Source: PALSA-270 sp963770915 (GTDB lineage: Bacteria > Acidobacteriota > Terriglobia > Terriglobales > Acidobacteriaceae). Taken from it: a stretch of DNA of 64,000 nt. This document shows, in pieces, positions 31,935-40,724 of the stretch (its first letter is position 1; each line of letters starts with the position of its first letter). The stretch is from positions 2,170,001 to 2,234,000 of the forward strand of contig CAVYRG010000001.1 in the NCBI GenBank assembly GCA_963770915.1, read 5' to 3'. Below the pieces are notes generated by a model that worked only from the letters and a program-made list of their open reading frames with translations, did no database searches and was not told where the DNA came from. The position numbers were made by a program, and so were the translations under genes.

Positions 31935-33985
31935 GAATCTTCCTTGGCCAGCCTGATCTTGGCGGCGTCGAGCTTTTTCTGCACCTGGGCCACGTCGTCG
32001 GTATCGACTTCCGCGGCGATGGTCTTATTCCACTCTTCGAGGGAACGTTCCCAGTGGGCGGCGGCCAGTTTCAGGCGGCCGGTCTTCTGGTAGAGGTCGC
32101 CCAGGTGATCCTGCACGGTGGGATCGCTGCCCATATTGTGCTGAGAAGCCTTCATCAGGTTTTCTTCCGCCAGGTCATACTTCCCCAGCTTGAAGTAGGC
32201 CCAGCCCAGCGAGTCGAGGTAGGCGCCGTTGGCGGGGTCCAGCTGTACCGCCTTCTTGATGAATGCCAGCGCTTCATCGAGCTTCATGCCGTGGTCGGCA
32301 AGCATGTATCCCAAGTAATTCAGCGTCGGCGCACTCTGCGGATCGGTGGCTAGAATCTTGCGGAACGTTGCCTCCGCCTGATCGTACTTTTTCTGCCGCT
32401 CCAAGTTGGCGCCGCGCAGATACTCGATGGTTTCTTTATCCTCCGGCTTGGTGGAAAGCGCCTCGGCCTTGCTAAGAGCCTCCTCCGCCTCAGGCCACCG
32501 CTTCAGGCGGCTGTACATCTGCTCCAAGGCGATGTAAACCTCGTGATCGTCCGGTTTGCCCGTGAGCAGGGCGCGAACCTGGCGAAGCCCCTCTTCCGGC
32601 TGCCCCATGTCGGCTAATTGCGCGGCATACACCATTTTCAGGCCCCGATCATTGGGCAGCTTCTCGGTTCCTTCCTTGGCGGCGTCAGTGGCTTGCGGCC
32701 ATTGCTTGGCCTGACGGTATGTATCAACGATGGCATCGTAGCCGCGCTCGGCGTTGTCGTCCCCGAGAGTCAGCATCTTGCGGAAAGTATCAAGCGCAAG
32801 CTGATTGTTTCCGCTGTCCCGGTAAACGGTTCCCAGCCGCTCCAGAAAGACGCTGCGGTTGTCTTTTTCTTCCTGGCTGTAGTTGCCGTTCCCCTTTTCA
32901 GTGCGCTTGAGCAAGTCCTGCAGCACCTGGATGGCCTGGTCGTACTGGCCTTCGGCCTGATAAACACTTGCAATGTAGTAGGAGACTTTGTCTGAATACG
33001 GCACCAGCGACTCGGCCTTCTGCAGGTTCTGCAGCGCGAGGTCAAACTTGCCGGTCCGCAAGTAAATTTCACCCATGCTGACATAGGTCTCAGCGTCTTC
33101 GGGGTTGGCGTCGGCAATGATCTTGTATTGCTCAAGAGCCGCGTCGGTCTGCCCGTCGTTCATCAAGTTTTGCGCCAGGCCACGAATCGCGTCGAGATTG
33201 TCGTGATCCAGCTCAATGGCGTGGCGGTAGGCATCAATCGCCTGCTTGTACTGCTTCTGCTGCTCGTAGGTGTAGCCGAGCGCGGAATACAAACGGGCAG
33301 AACGGGCGGAATCCGGAATCGAACTCAAAACCTGCGCAGCGCGTGCAGTATCGCCTTCATCGTTGTAGAGGTAGGCCAGCATGGTAACGGCTTCTTCTGA
33401 ATCGGGATCCAGACGGATCGCCGTTTTGAACTCGTTTTCGGCCTTTACCTGGTCGTGATCCACCTTGTACAGGCGGCCTAAGAGCAAGTGATCATCCACG
33501 CTGTCGGGCTCCAGACGGACGACTTGCTCATATTGCTCGATGGCCAGCTTCAGGACGTTGTCGGAACTGCCGCTATCCTGCATGTCGCCCAAGGACTTCA
33601 AATAAATTCGCCCCAGAAGCTTGTGTGCTTCCAAGTTATTGGGATCGCGCTTCAGGATGTCCTGGGCCTGCAACACCGCATCGCGAATGCGCCCAGTTTT
33701 GACGTACATTTCGGCCAAGGCCGAGGTCAGAAATTCCGAGCCTGGATCGGCGTCAATCGCCTGGCGATACTCGTCGATGGCCTTGGTCGCCATGTCGCTA
33801 CGGCCATAGCCGAGCTGCTCTTCGTACATGTGGGCCAAAGCGTAGTGATAGTAGGCGGCAGCGCGGTCTACTTTATGGGCTGCGGCTTGGCTGTCAGCGC
33901 TGGGACCCGTAGAAGCCGGGGTTTGCTGCGCAAAAGCGACAGCCCCCAACACCAATAGAAGCGGGAACTGATGAATACGTTTCAT
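31922..33985 (-). CDS. Exported protein made of TPR repeats
   Basis: A 687-aa protein with a short signal peptide (FPLLLVLGAVAFA) and TPR units over nearly its whole length, for example KAIDEYRQAIDADPGSEFLTS, QVKAENEFKTAIRLDPDSEEAV, QAIDAYRHAIELDHDNLDAIR and AEATFRKILATDPQSAPTLNYLG. A protein-protein scaffold, periplasmic or outer-membrane-associated; the family resembles acidobacterial TPR proteins without known function. The start at 33985 (MKRIHQFP) has an AAGG ribosome site. Its last codons lie in a heptamer repeat array. Confidence 0.85.
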   Translation of the reverse strand: MKRIHQFPLLLVLGAVAFAQQTPASTGPSADSQAAAHKVDRAAAYYHYALAHMYEEQLGYGRSDMATKAIDEYRQAIDADPGSEFLTSALAEMYVKTGRIRDAVLQAQDILKRDPNNLEAHKLLGRIYLKSLGDMQDSGSSDNVLKLAIEQYEQVVRLEPDSVDDHLLLGRLYKVDHDQVKAENEFKTAIRLDPDSEEAVTMLAYLYNDEGDTARAAQVLSSIPDSARSARLYSALGYTYEQQKQYKQAIDAYRHAIELDHDNLDAIRGLAQNLMNDGQTDAALEQYKIIADANPEDAETYVSMGEIYLRTGKFDLALQNLQKAESLVPYSDKVSYYIASVYQAEGQYDQAIQVLQDLLKRTEKGNGNYSQEEKDNRSVFLERLGTVYRDSGNNQLALDTFRKMLTLGDDNAERGYDAIVDTYRQAKQWPQATDAAKEGTEKLPNDRGLKMVYAAQLADMGQPEEGLRQVRALLTGKPDDHEVYIALEQMYSRLKRWPEAEEALSKAEALSTKPEDKETIEYLRGANLERQKKYDQAEATFRKILATDPQSAPTLNYLGYMLADHGMKLDEALAFIKKAVQLDPANGAYLDSLGWAYFKLGKYDLAEENLMKASQHNMGSDPTVQDHLGDLYQKTGRLKLAAAHWERSLEEWNKTIAAEVDTDDVAQVQKKLDAAKIRLAKEDSASK

Positions 33986-34215
33986 TCCAAACCTTCGGAT
34001 ACCCATAATCATGTCGGTTAGATGCTGGACCACAACGTGCGGGTACTCAAACTATTGTAAACCCTGTCCGGAAATAGTAAGGGAAAAGGCAGCTGCGGCC
34101 TAGTTCTTCGCGCGACCGGAGGTACAACGACTATTAGAATCGTGGCTGGCGTAACTTTCGCGTTGACGAATCGGCAAAGAATTGCATTCGCTGGAGATGG
34201 ACGATCTTCAAAATC

Positions 34216-35820
34216 CTAGTGCCGGAAGTGCCGCACCCCGGTTAGGATCATCGCCAGCCCCAGCCGGTCGGCGGCGGCGATCACTTCGGCGTCGCGCACC
34301 GACCCTCCCGGCTGGATGATCGCTGTCGCGCCGGCTTTCGCAATTTCTTCCGCTCCGTCTGGGAACGGGAAATACGCATCGGAAGCCACAACCGTGCCTT
34401 TGAGTGGCAATAAGGCCTTCATGGCGCCGAGTTTGCACGAATCCACGCGGCTCATCTGCCCAGCCCCGACCCCCACGATCTGACCGTCACGGGCGTAAAG
34501 GATTGCGTTGGACTTCACGTGCTTGCAGACCTTCCAGGCAAACATGAGTGCGCGTCTTTCTTCGGGTGTAGGGTGGCGCTTGCTGACGACCTTGAGATCA
34601 GCCTCCGTCAGCGGACGCATATCAGCGTCTTGCACCAGAATGCCGCCGGAAACATTTTTCAGGACCCACTTCTGCGGAGCCGGCACGATCTCGACCAGGC
34701 GAAGATTTTTTCTCGCGCTGAAAATCGAGCGCGCAGCCTCGTCGAAGGCGGGCGCGGCGACGGCCTCGACAAACAGTTTCGCGATTTCCTCGGCTGCCGC
34801 GGCATTCACGGCGAGATTCATTCCGATCACACTTCCGTAGGCTGAAACCGGATCGGATTCCAGAGCCTTCCTGTAGGCCTCCGCCAACGTGGCGCCAGTG
34901 GCGGCGCCGCATGGATTCGTGTGTTTGATGATCGCACACATCGGCTCGTCGAATTCTTGCGCCAGGTCCCATGCCGCCTGCAAGTCCACGATGTTGTTGT
35001 AGGAAAGCTCTTTTCCCTGGAGCTGGCGTCCGTTGGCCACGCCGGAGCCGGAGCCGTCCGAATACATCGCCGCTTTCTGGTGCGGATTCTCGCCATAGCG
35101 CAGGTCTGTGATTTTGTTGAACGATAGCCGCAACGTTTTGGGAAAACCCGCCTGTGCATGGAATTCGAAATGGCCGTTGGCGCTGACGCGCTCCAGCGTT
35201 GAGGCAATCGCGGCGTCGTAAGCCGCGGTGGTCGCAAAAGCTTTCTGCGCCAGGCGCCACTTTGTAGTGGCGGAAAGCGAGCCGCCGGACTGCGCCATTT
35301 CTTCAGCAATGGCGTCGTAGTCAGCAGGTGAAGTGACAACGGCAACGTCCTGAAAGTTCTTGGCGGCGGAGCGAATCATCGAAGGCCCGCCGATGTCGAT
35401 GTTCTCGATCAGCTCCTCGAAAGGCACACCCGGCTTGGCAGCGGTTTTCTCGAAGGCGTAGAGATTTACCACTACCATGTCAATCGGCTGAATGCCGTGC
35501 TCGGCGACCGCGCTGCGATGTTGCGGATTCCCCCGCCGGTGCAGAATGCCTCCGTGCACTTTGGGATGCAGGGTCTTAACCCGCCCGTCGAGCATTTCCG
35601 GAAAGCCGGTCAACTCAGACACGTCCTTCACCGCCACTCCCGCTTCGCGCAGCAATTTGGCAGTGCCACCGGTGGAGATCAGTTCCACTCCCATGCGGGC
35701 GAGCTTTCGGGCGAACTCCGCCAGCCCGGTCTTATCGGTGACGCTGAGGAGAGCGCGCTGGATTTTGGCTTGGCCTTGGATTGGCAATGGCTCGGGCGTC
35801 TGAACTCGGCTCTGGGACAT
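34216..35820 (-). CDS. purH: Bifunctional AICAR formyltransferase/IMP cyclohydrolase PurH
   Basis: This enzyme catalyses the last two steps of purine synthesis: formylation of AICAR with 10-formyl-THF, and closure to IMP. The 534-aa protein has the N-terminal MGS-like cyclohydrolase domain (about 20-150: LLSVTDKTGLAEFARKL, LISTGGTAKLLREAGV, TLHPKVHGGIL). The C-terminal AICARFT domain follows, with LRYGENPHQKAA, IIKHTNPCGAA and VASDAYFPFPDG. Length and order are standard. It is a single gene; purM lies 7 kb away and folD supplies its cofactor. Confidence 0.96.
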   Translation of the reverse strand: MSQSRVQTPEPLPIQGQAKIQRALLSVTDKTGLAEFARKLARMGVELISTGGTAKLLREAGVAVKDVSELTGFPEMLDGRVKTLHPKVHGGILHRRGNPQHRSAVAEHGIQPIDMVVVNLYAFEKTAAKPGVPFEELIENIDIGGPSMIRSAAKNFQDVAVVTSPADYDAIAEEMAQSGGSLSATTKWRLAQKAFATTAAYDAAIASTLERVSANGHFEFHAQAGFPKTLRLSFNKITDLRYGENPHQKAAMYSDGSGSGVANGRQLQGKELSYNNIVDLQAAWDLAQEFDEPMCAIIKHTNPCGAATGATLAEAYRKALESDPVSAYGSVIGMNLAVNAAAAEEIAKLFVEAVAAPAFDEAARSIFSARKNLRLVEIVPAPQKWVLKNVSGGILVQDADMRPLTEADLKVVSKRHPTPEERRALMFAWKVCKHVKSNAILYARDGQIVGVGAGQMSRVDSCKLGAMKALLPLKGTVVASDAYFPFPDGAEEIAKAGATAIIQPGGSVRDAEVIAAADRLGLAMILTGVRHFRH

Positions 35821-35932
35821 GACACGCCTCGCATTAGGGATGACGCAACAAGAAATTTTATCAGCAACGGGCTGGGAGGGTTCGGAGTGGGAAGCGTAGC
35901 AACTGGGAAGGCGGTGGCTGGAAAATTCCTGT

Positions 35933-36556
35933 TTAGACTTTCGCCTTGGCTTTCAGGCGGACCTGGCCGTCTTGCATCTCGACCGTGTATTCGACTGCGG
36001 GACAGCCGTATTCTTTGCGAATCTGGTCGGTCTTCTTCTGCACGAAGGATGTGAACGTGTCGAGGTTGCCGGAGACCGGCTCACCGGCCTTCTTCTTGGC
36101 CTCGGTCAAGGCATGATAAAGCTTCACCACGCGATCTTTCTCCAGGCGCGCGTCGGAACACTCAATCGTAATGTTCCTCTCTTCCGCGGCAGCCGTCGCG
36201 GCAGCCAGGACTGCCGGGTTGACTCCATACACTTTGCGCCCTTCATGTTCCTCGGCCCGCACTCCCTGCACTGAGAGCAGCGCATCCTGAGGGCGGCGGT
36301 AGCCTTCCTCGCGTATGCGGCTCTTCTTGCGCCACAAGTCCGCGTAAACCGCGTATCGTTGCGCCATTTCGTTGTAGCGAAAGCGCTGGCTGAAGTTCAG
36401 CCGGGCTCCGTCACTGAACTTGCGCAGCAAGCTGAGCACTTTCCACTCGACGTCGACGGGCGGCTTCTTGGTGGGATTGCTGAAAAAGACTTCGTATTCG
36501 ATTTTCAGCCGGCGCAGCTGCGACTCCAGCAGAGTCAATTCCTCATCGATGGTCAA
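35933..36556 (-). CDS. Conserved protein resembling the MXAN_5187 C-terminal domain family
   Basis: A 207-aa protein without signal or membrane segments. The first 60 residues form a helical stretch (IDEELTLLESQLRRLKIEYEVFFSN). The C-terminal 60 residues (KAGEPVSGNLDTFTSFVQKKTDQIRKEYGC, then AVEYTVEMQDGQVRLKAKAKV) match, from memory, a family pattern in Myxococcus and Acidobacteriota proteins. Its function is unknown. It lies downstream of the Xre gene and upstream of purH, all minus strand, but the gaps are large. Confidence 0.65.
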   Translation of the reverse strand: MTIDEELTLLESQLRRLKIEYEVFFSNPTKKPPVDVEWKVLSLLRKFSDGARLNFSQRFRYNEMAQRYAVYADLWRKKSRIREEGYRRPQDALLSVQGVRAEEHEGRKVYGVNPAVLAAATAAAEERNITIECSDARLEKDRVVKLYHALTEAKKKAGEPVSGNLDTFTSFVQKKTDQIRKEYGCPAVEYTVEMQDGQVRLKAKAKV

Positions 36557-36649
36557 TGGCGATCCCCGGACTACAGTTTAGGGTGGTCGAGGCTGGGAGG
36601 GGAGATTTCCGTTGGCCACGGAAGGGATGGTACGAAAGTACTCAAAGGC

Positions 36650-36685
36650 AGCTTCTAGCTGCTAGCTTCTAAGCTCGTAGCTTCG
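36650..36685. repeat. Degenerate AGCTTCT heptamer array in an intergenic region
   Basis: Units read AGCTTCT, AGCTGCT, AGCTTCT, AAGCTCGT (one extra base), AGCTTCG. It lies in the 231-bp gap between the Xre regulator and the 207-aa protein. The structure parallels the other 7-bp-period arrays in the window. Confidence 0.6.
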
Positions 36686-36787
36686 GCCTCAACTAATTCA
36701 TTCTGGGGTCTGACACACTGGAGTGGCAGGTTCACGATAAACGGTCAATCTAGGAAGGAGTTGAGGATCTGAGCTAACGGCTAGAAG

Positions 36788-37135
36788 TTACTTCGTGTTG
36801 GACGCCATTTTTTTGACCATCGCCAGCACCAGCTTGCGGTCGCTGTCATTCAGGCTTACGGCGTACCGCCGAATCTGGCTCAGGAAGCGGACTTCATCAT
36901 CGGAAAGCTGGGGCAGTCCCTTGGAACCATTGCTGTGGCCGGAATCGGAGAAGAAGTGGGCTAAAGGCAGCTCCATGGCGCCGGCGATTTTGGCCAGCGT
37001 ATCCAGCGAGGGGATGGTATGTCCGTTCTCGACGCGGGAGAGATAGCAGCGCAGCAAGCCAGTGCGCTTTTCAATGTCGCCCTGCGACATTCCCCTGTCG
37101 AGCCGAAAATTCCGTATGGTCTCGCCGATATTCAT
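36788..37135 (-). CDS. Xre-family helix-turn-helix regulator
   Basis: A 115-aa protein. Residues 3-60 form a Cro/C1-type HTH (IGETIRNFRLDRGMSQGDIEKRTGLLRCYLSRVENGHTIPSLDTLAKIAGAM). A C-terminal helical region (about 75-115, DDEVRFLSQIRRYAVSLNDSDRKLVLAMVKKMA) may dimerise. Translation should start at MNIGETIR (37135); an open frame extends to 37288 into the GNAT gene but has no ribosome site and no HTH similarity. It follows the GNAT gene on the same strand after 82 bp. Target unknown. Confidence 0.87.
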   Translation of the reverse strand: MNIGETIRNFRLDRGMSQGDIEKRTGLLRCYLSRVENGHTIPSLDTLAKIAGAMELPLAHFFSDSGHSNGSKGLPQLSDDEVRFLSQIRRYAVSLNDSDRKLVLAMVKKMASNTK

Positions 37136-37217
37136 AAGAGCGCGGTTGGTGAAGGCTCCCGCAGGATTGCTGCATAGTAACCAGAGTAGTACCGTCTGGC
37201 AAGTGGAAATTTTCTTT

Positions 37218-37781
37218 CTACGACGCCCGTTCTGGAGCGCGGCTTGCTTCCGCATCCAGCGCCAACTCCATGTATAGCGCGCCAGCAATAGGATTCGCGC
37301 GATACGGCGCGATTTCCTTAAAGCCTAACCTGCGATACAACTCCACCGCAGTCTTCATGAGCGGCTCGACGGTATCGAGCCGCATGCGCCGGCAGCCAAT
37401 GCTCCGGGCTTTGCCAATCGCAGTTTCGGCCAACAGCCGGCCCAGGCCCTTTCCGCGAAATGCCGGGCGCGCATACAGCCGCTTCATCTCGCAGCTTTCC
37501 TCGTCCAATCGATGCATGGCTACGCAACCGGCGAGTCCGCCGCCGTGCTCGGCCAGAAGCAGAAGTCCGCCTGGCGGAGCGTAGTCACCCGGCAACTCGG
37601 CCAACTCTCGATCAAAGTTTTGAAAACACAGACTGAAGCCGAGCGACTTGGCGTATTCCAGAAACAATTCGCGAACTTGGTTTATTTGTTCGGCAGACTG
37701 CGCTTGCGCCAACGTGAAGCCATTGACCAAAGAGGATTCTTGGGCGGCTCCACCAGCGTTCGTAGTCTTCTCGCTGTGCAC
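37218..37781 (-). CDS. GNAT family N-acetyltransferase
   Basis: A 187-aa acetyltransferase with the acetyl-CoA loop RGKGLGRLLAE in CEMKRLYARPAFRGKGLGRLLAE, a RMRLDTVEPLMKTAVELYRRLGF strand-helix and a short N-terminal extension rich in Gly/Gln. The C-terminal strand GALYMEL completes the fold. The substrate is unknown. It lies between fabG and the Xre regulator on the same strand; the three could form a loose unit. Confidence 0.88.
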   Translation of the reverse strand: MHSEKTTNAGGAAQESSLVNGFTLAQAQSAEQINQVRELFLEYAKSLGFSLCFQNFDRELAELPGDYAPPGGLLLLAEHGGGLAGCVAMHRLDEESCEMKRLYARPAFRGKGLGRLLAETAIGKARSIGCRRMRLDTVEPLMKTAVELYRRLGFKEIAPYRANPIAGALYMELALDAEASRAPERAS

Positions 37782-37814
37782 TTCTGTGTTCCCCGTGGTT
37801 AAAATTCTGTGCCG

Positions 37815-38558
37815 CTAGCCCATCAGCATACCGCCGTTTACGTTCAGCACGTGCCCGGTGATGTACGCCGCCTCGTCCGACGCCAAAAACGCCACGCTGT
37901 TGGCAACGTCTTCCACGCTGCCCAACCGCCCCAGAGGAATCATTTTCACCGCATTCTGCTTGAAGTCATCGCTCAGCACCGCGGTCATGGCCGTCTCGAT
38001 GAATCCCGGCGCGACCGCGTTGCAGGTGATGTTGCGCGAGCCGACCTCGCGAGCGATGGCCATGGTCAGCCCGATCAAACCGGCCTTCGATGCGGCGTAG
38101 TTCGCCTGCCCGGCCTGCCCCATCTGTCCAAAGATGCTGGTGATATTGATGATGCGGCCCCAACGCTGCTTGAGCATGGAACTGATGACTTGCTGGATGC
38201 ACAAGTAAGCGGAAGTTAAATTCGTATTGAGCACCGTGTCCCAGTCGGCTCGCTTCATGCGCATCACCAGTTGGTCTCGCGTAACTCCGGCGTTGTTAAC
38301 CAGAATGTCAATCTTTCCGAACTGCGCGATCGCGGCTTTGACGCCCGACTTGATCTGCTCTTCATCGCCAACGTCCATCACGACCGCCGAGGCATTACCG
38401 CCCGCGCTGCCGATTTGCCGCACCAACTCATTCAGCTTCTCCTGGTTACGGGCGGCGGCGGCCACGGTGGCGCCTCGCTCCGCCAACTTCAGAGCGCAGG
38501 CGCGGCCAATGCCCTGCGAGGCGCCGGTAACCAATGCAACGCGGCCGGAAAGAGTCAT
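37815..38558 (-). CDS. fabG: 3-oxoacyl-ACP reductase FabG
   Basis: A 247-aa short-chain dehydrogenase reducing 3-oxoacyl-ACP with NADPH in fatty acid elongation. The cofactor motif TGASQGIG, the NNAG motif in ILVNNAGVTRD and the catalytic S-Y-K set (NITSIFGQ and YAASK) are intact. GFIETAMT and the C-terminal ITGHVLNVNGGMLMG are typical of FabG. The start MTLSGRVAL at 38558 has a GGGAGA ribosome site. No other fab gene is adjacent, so a paralogous reductase role cannot be excluded. Confidence 0.9.
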   Translation of the reverse strand: MTLSGRVALVTGASQGIGRACALKLAERGATVAAAARNQEKLNELVRQIGSAGGNASAVVMDVGDEEQIKSGVKAAIAQFGKIDILVNNAGVTRDQLVMRMKRADWDTVLNTNLTSAYLCIQQVISSMLKQRWGRIINITSIFGQMGQAGQANYAASKAGLIGLTMAIAREVGSRNITCNAVAPGFIETAMTAVLSDDFKQNAVKMIPLGRLGSVEDVANSVAFLASDEAAYITGHVLNVNGGMLMG

Positions 38559-38597
38559 GATTTCTCCCAAACGAAGCGCGGAAATTATAACGTGGAC

Positions 38598-39782
38598 TCA
38601 GGCCGCATCGGGGGCGTGGATGCGAGGTTTTGCCTCTTGCCGGAAAAGCACGCGCAGCAACGGCGGCGCAAGCAGCGTCGTCACCGCGGTCATAAACACC
38701 ACGATGGCATAAGTGTCCTGCGTCACCATTTGCGATTGCAGCCCAACCAGCGCGACAATCAGGGCAACTTCGCCGCGCGGCATCATGCCAACCCCAACCC
38801 GCGACATCGCGAGCCATCCCTCGCGCCACAGCGGCGCGCCGCAGCCAACCAGTTTCGAGGCGATGGCCAGCAGAGTAATCACAATCGCGGCCAGCAGCAC
38901 ATCCTTGCGGAACGAATGCAGGTCCAGCCGGGATCCGATGGAGAAGAAAAAATAAGGCGAAAGAAACTCCGTGATGCCTCCCACCCGGGGCAGAAGATTC
39001 CATTGCGGCGCGTGGTCTGCAAACATCAGGCCGGCGAAAAAAGCTCCGATAATGGCGGCCATCCCGATGGTCGCCGATAGCCAGGACAAAAACAGGCAAA
39101 TGCAGAGGGCCAGAACCAGCGTCGCGTTCTGGCTGGAAAGACGCTCGAGCTGCGGCCGCAGGCGAGGAACGATGCGCGGGGCGGCGAAAATCATGAACAC
39201 CGCGAACGCCACCGCTTCTATCGCCAGTATTGCGAGCGGCCCCCACTCCAGACCGCTGGCGGAGGCCAGACCCGCGACAACCGCCAGCAGCACCATGCCG
39301 AGGATGTCGTCGAACACGGCGGCGCCCATGATGATTTTGGCGGCGCGCGTGGAAAGCACATGCAAATCGCCCAAAACGCGCGCCGTGATGCCGACGCTGG
39401 TCGCCACCATGGCCGCTCCCACGAAAATTGCTTCCGAGGAAGCGTCGCCCCGCAGCCTCATATAGCCGAACCCGAGGACGAACGGCAGGACCACGCCGGC
39501 CAGCGCAACCAGAAGCGCATGCCTGCCTACCCGAATCAGATCCTGCGGGCTGGTCTCCAGACCGGCGCTGAACAGCACGAAAATCACGCCGATTTCCGCG
39601 ATGGAGTGCAGCGTATCGCTGGGGTGAATCCAGCCCAATGCATGCGGGCCGAGCGCGACCCCGGCCAGTATTTCGCCCAAAACGCCCGGGACGAACATGC
39701 GCTCGAAAATCTCGCCCGTGACTTTTGCCGCTACAAAAATGAGCAGCAGTTCCAGCAGCAGTTGTTGTGGGCCTTCTACCAT
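38598..39782 (-). CDS. CPA2-type cation:proton antiporter
   Basis: A 394-aa polytopic membrane protein with about 12 hydrophobic segments and no C-terminal NAD-binding domain. Family features include VPGVLGEILAGVALGPHALG, FSAGLETSPQDL, TSVGITARVLGDL, the acidic pair in AAVFDDILGMVLLA and VGMMPRGEVALIVA. It probably exchanges Na+ or K+ for protons. The start at 39782 (MVEGPQQ) is chosen over the upstream in-frame ATG at 39806. It lies 39 bp upstream of fabG on the same strand. Confidence 0.9.
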   Translation of the reverse strand: MVEGPQQLLLELLLIFVAAKVTGEIFERMFVPGVLGEILAGVALGPHALGWIHPSDTLHSIAEIGVIFVLFSAGLETSPQDLIRVGRHALLVALAGVVLPFVLGFGYMRLRGDASSEAIFVGAAMVATSVGITARVLGDLHVLSTRAAKIIMGAAVFDDILGMVLLAVVAGLASASGLEWGPLAILAIEAVAFAVFMIFAAPRIVPRLRPQLERLSSQNATLVLALCICLFLSWLSATIGMAAIIGAFFAGLMFADHAPQWNLLPRVGGITEFLSPYFFFSIGSRLDLHSFRKDVLLAAIVITLLAIASKLVGCGAPLWREGWLAMSRVGVGMMPRGEVALIVALVGLQSQMVTQDTYAIVVFMTAVTTLLAPPLLRVLFRQEAKPRIHAPDAA

Positions 39783-39878
39783 GGCTCCGAAGCAGCATAG
39801 GCCCACTTGATGCAGCGTCGCAAGGCAAAGCCGAGATGGTGGCGCCTTAATCCGGAAACTTCTTTCGTCACTGTTCGC

Positions 39879-40655
39879 TTACGCGCGCCGCAACGGCCAG
39901 ATCAACACATCCAGATGCTTGGCGAAATGAAGAATGGGAGCAATTTGCGGAAGCGAAATCCCCGCGGCTGCGGCCATGGAGTTGCTTTGGATGTCAGCTT
40001 CGGCGTCCTGCAACGGCCACGGCGCATGATGAATTTCAGCGCGAAAAATGACGCCATCCCGGGTCGTGTAGAGGCAGTATCGTTCAGTGAGCCAGTGCGC
40101 CAACGTTCCCTTGCTGCGCAGTTGTACCGGCTGAATCGGCTGATAGCTGCCGCGAAATTCCGCTGCGCCTTCCAAGCGCCTGCACTCGTAGATGATTCGG
40201 TCGCCATTCGCTCGGCACGACATCCGCGCGTAGAAATAAGGGAGTCGGTAGAACCTGCGTGCAGCCCAGACGGCGGGCCGATTCGCGGCATCGAGGCTAA
40301 AAAAATAGACTCCGGGCTTGCCGTTGAGGCTCACGTAGGTTCGCACGTTCAACTCCGGAAAGCGGGAGAGACCGGGCAGCGGCGGCAGTCCGCGGGCCCG
40401 GATTCCGCTCATGCGGAATGGAATGACTCCGACCCAGGCTTGGCCGTCGAACAGGTCAAGGGGAAGCTGGGGCGGGACAAGTTCGCGCAATGATGAAGGT
40501 TCGACAGGCCAGTGGGCGAAGAGGAGATCGTGCCAAGTTTGCGCCATCACCCACGGGCCAGCGGGAAATGGCCAGGACCGATGGGAAAGCGATTGCAGCG
40601 CTGGATGCACCCATGCATTTTCCGGTTTTAGTCTCGGAATGTCGAACGAAAGCAA
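39879..40655 (-). CDS. DUF2071 (YqjF-like) family protein
   Basis: A 258-aa protein of the DUF2071 family. Characteristic segments are MAQTWHDLLFAHWPVEPSSLRELVPPQLP, WVGVIPFRMSGIRARG, NVRTYVSLNGKPGVYFFSLDA and LTERYCLYT. The fold is acetoacetate-decarboxylase-like, but no activity is established. It is divergent from thyX across about 70 bp. Confidence 0.86.
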   Translation of the reverse strand: MLSFDIPRLKPENAWVHPALQSLSHRSWPFPAGPWVMAQTWHDLLFAHWPVEPSSLRELVPPQLPLDLFDGQAWVGVIPFRMSGIRARGLPPLPGLSRFPELNVRTYVSLNGKPGVYFFSLDAANRPAVWAARRFYRLPYFYARMSCRANGDRIIYECRRLEGAAEFRGSYQPIQPVQLRSKGTLAHWLTERYCLYTTRDGVIFRAEIHHAPWPLQDAEADIQSNSMAAAAGISLPQIAPILHFAKHLDVLIWPLRRA

Positions 40656-40724
40656 GGGATCATTGCGCGTCTCTGCCTTCGGCCATTAAGATTTGGGTTC
40701 TTCCACTTCGAGGTGCACCCGCCG

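Noticed and set aside
38446..39828. Long minus-strand frame over the antiporter and fabG
   Set aside because: It overlaps two well-supported genes in another frame and encodes an Arg/Gly-rich sequence without domain features.
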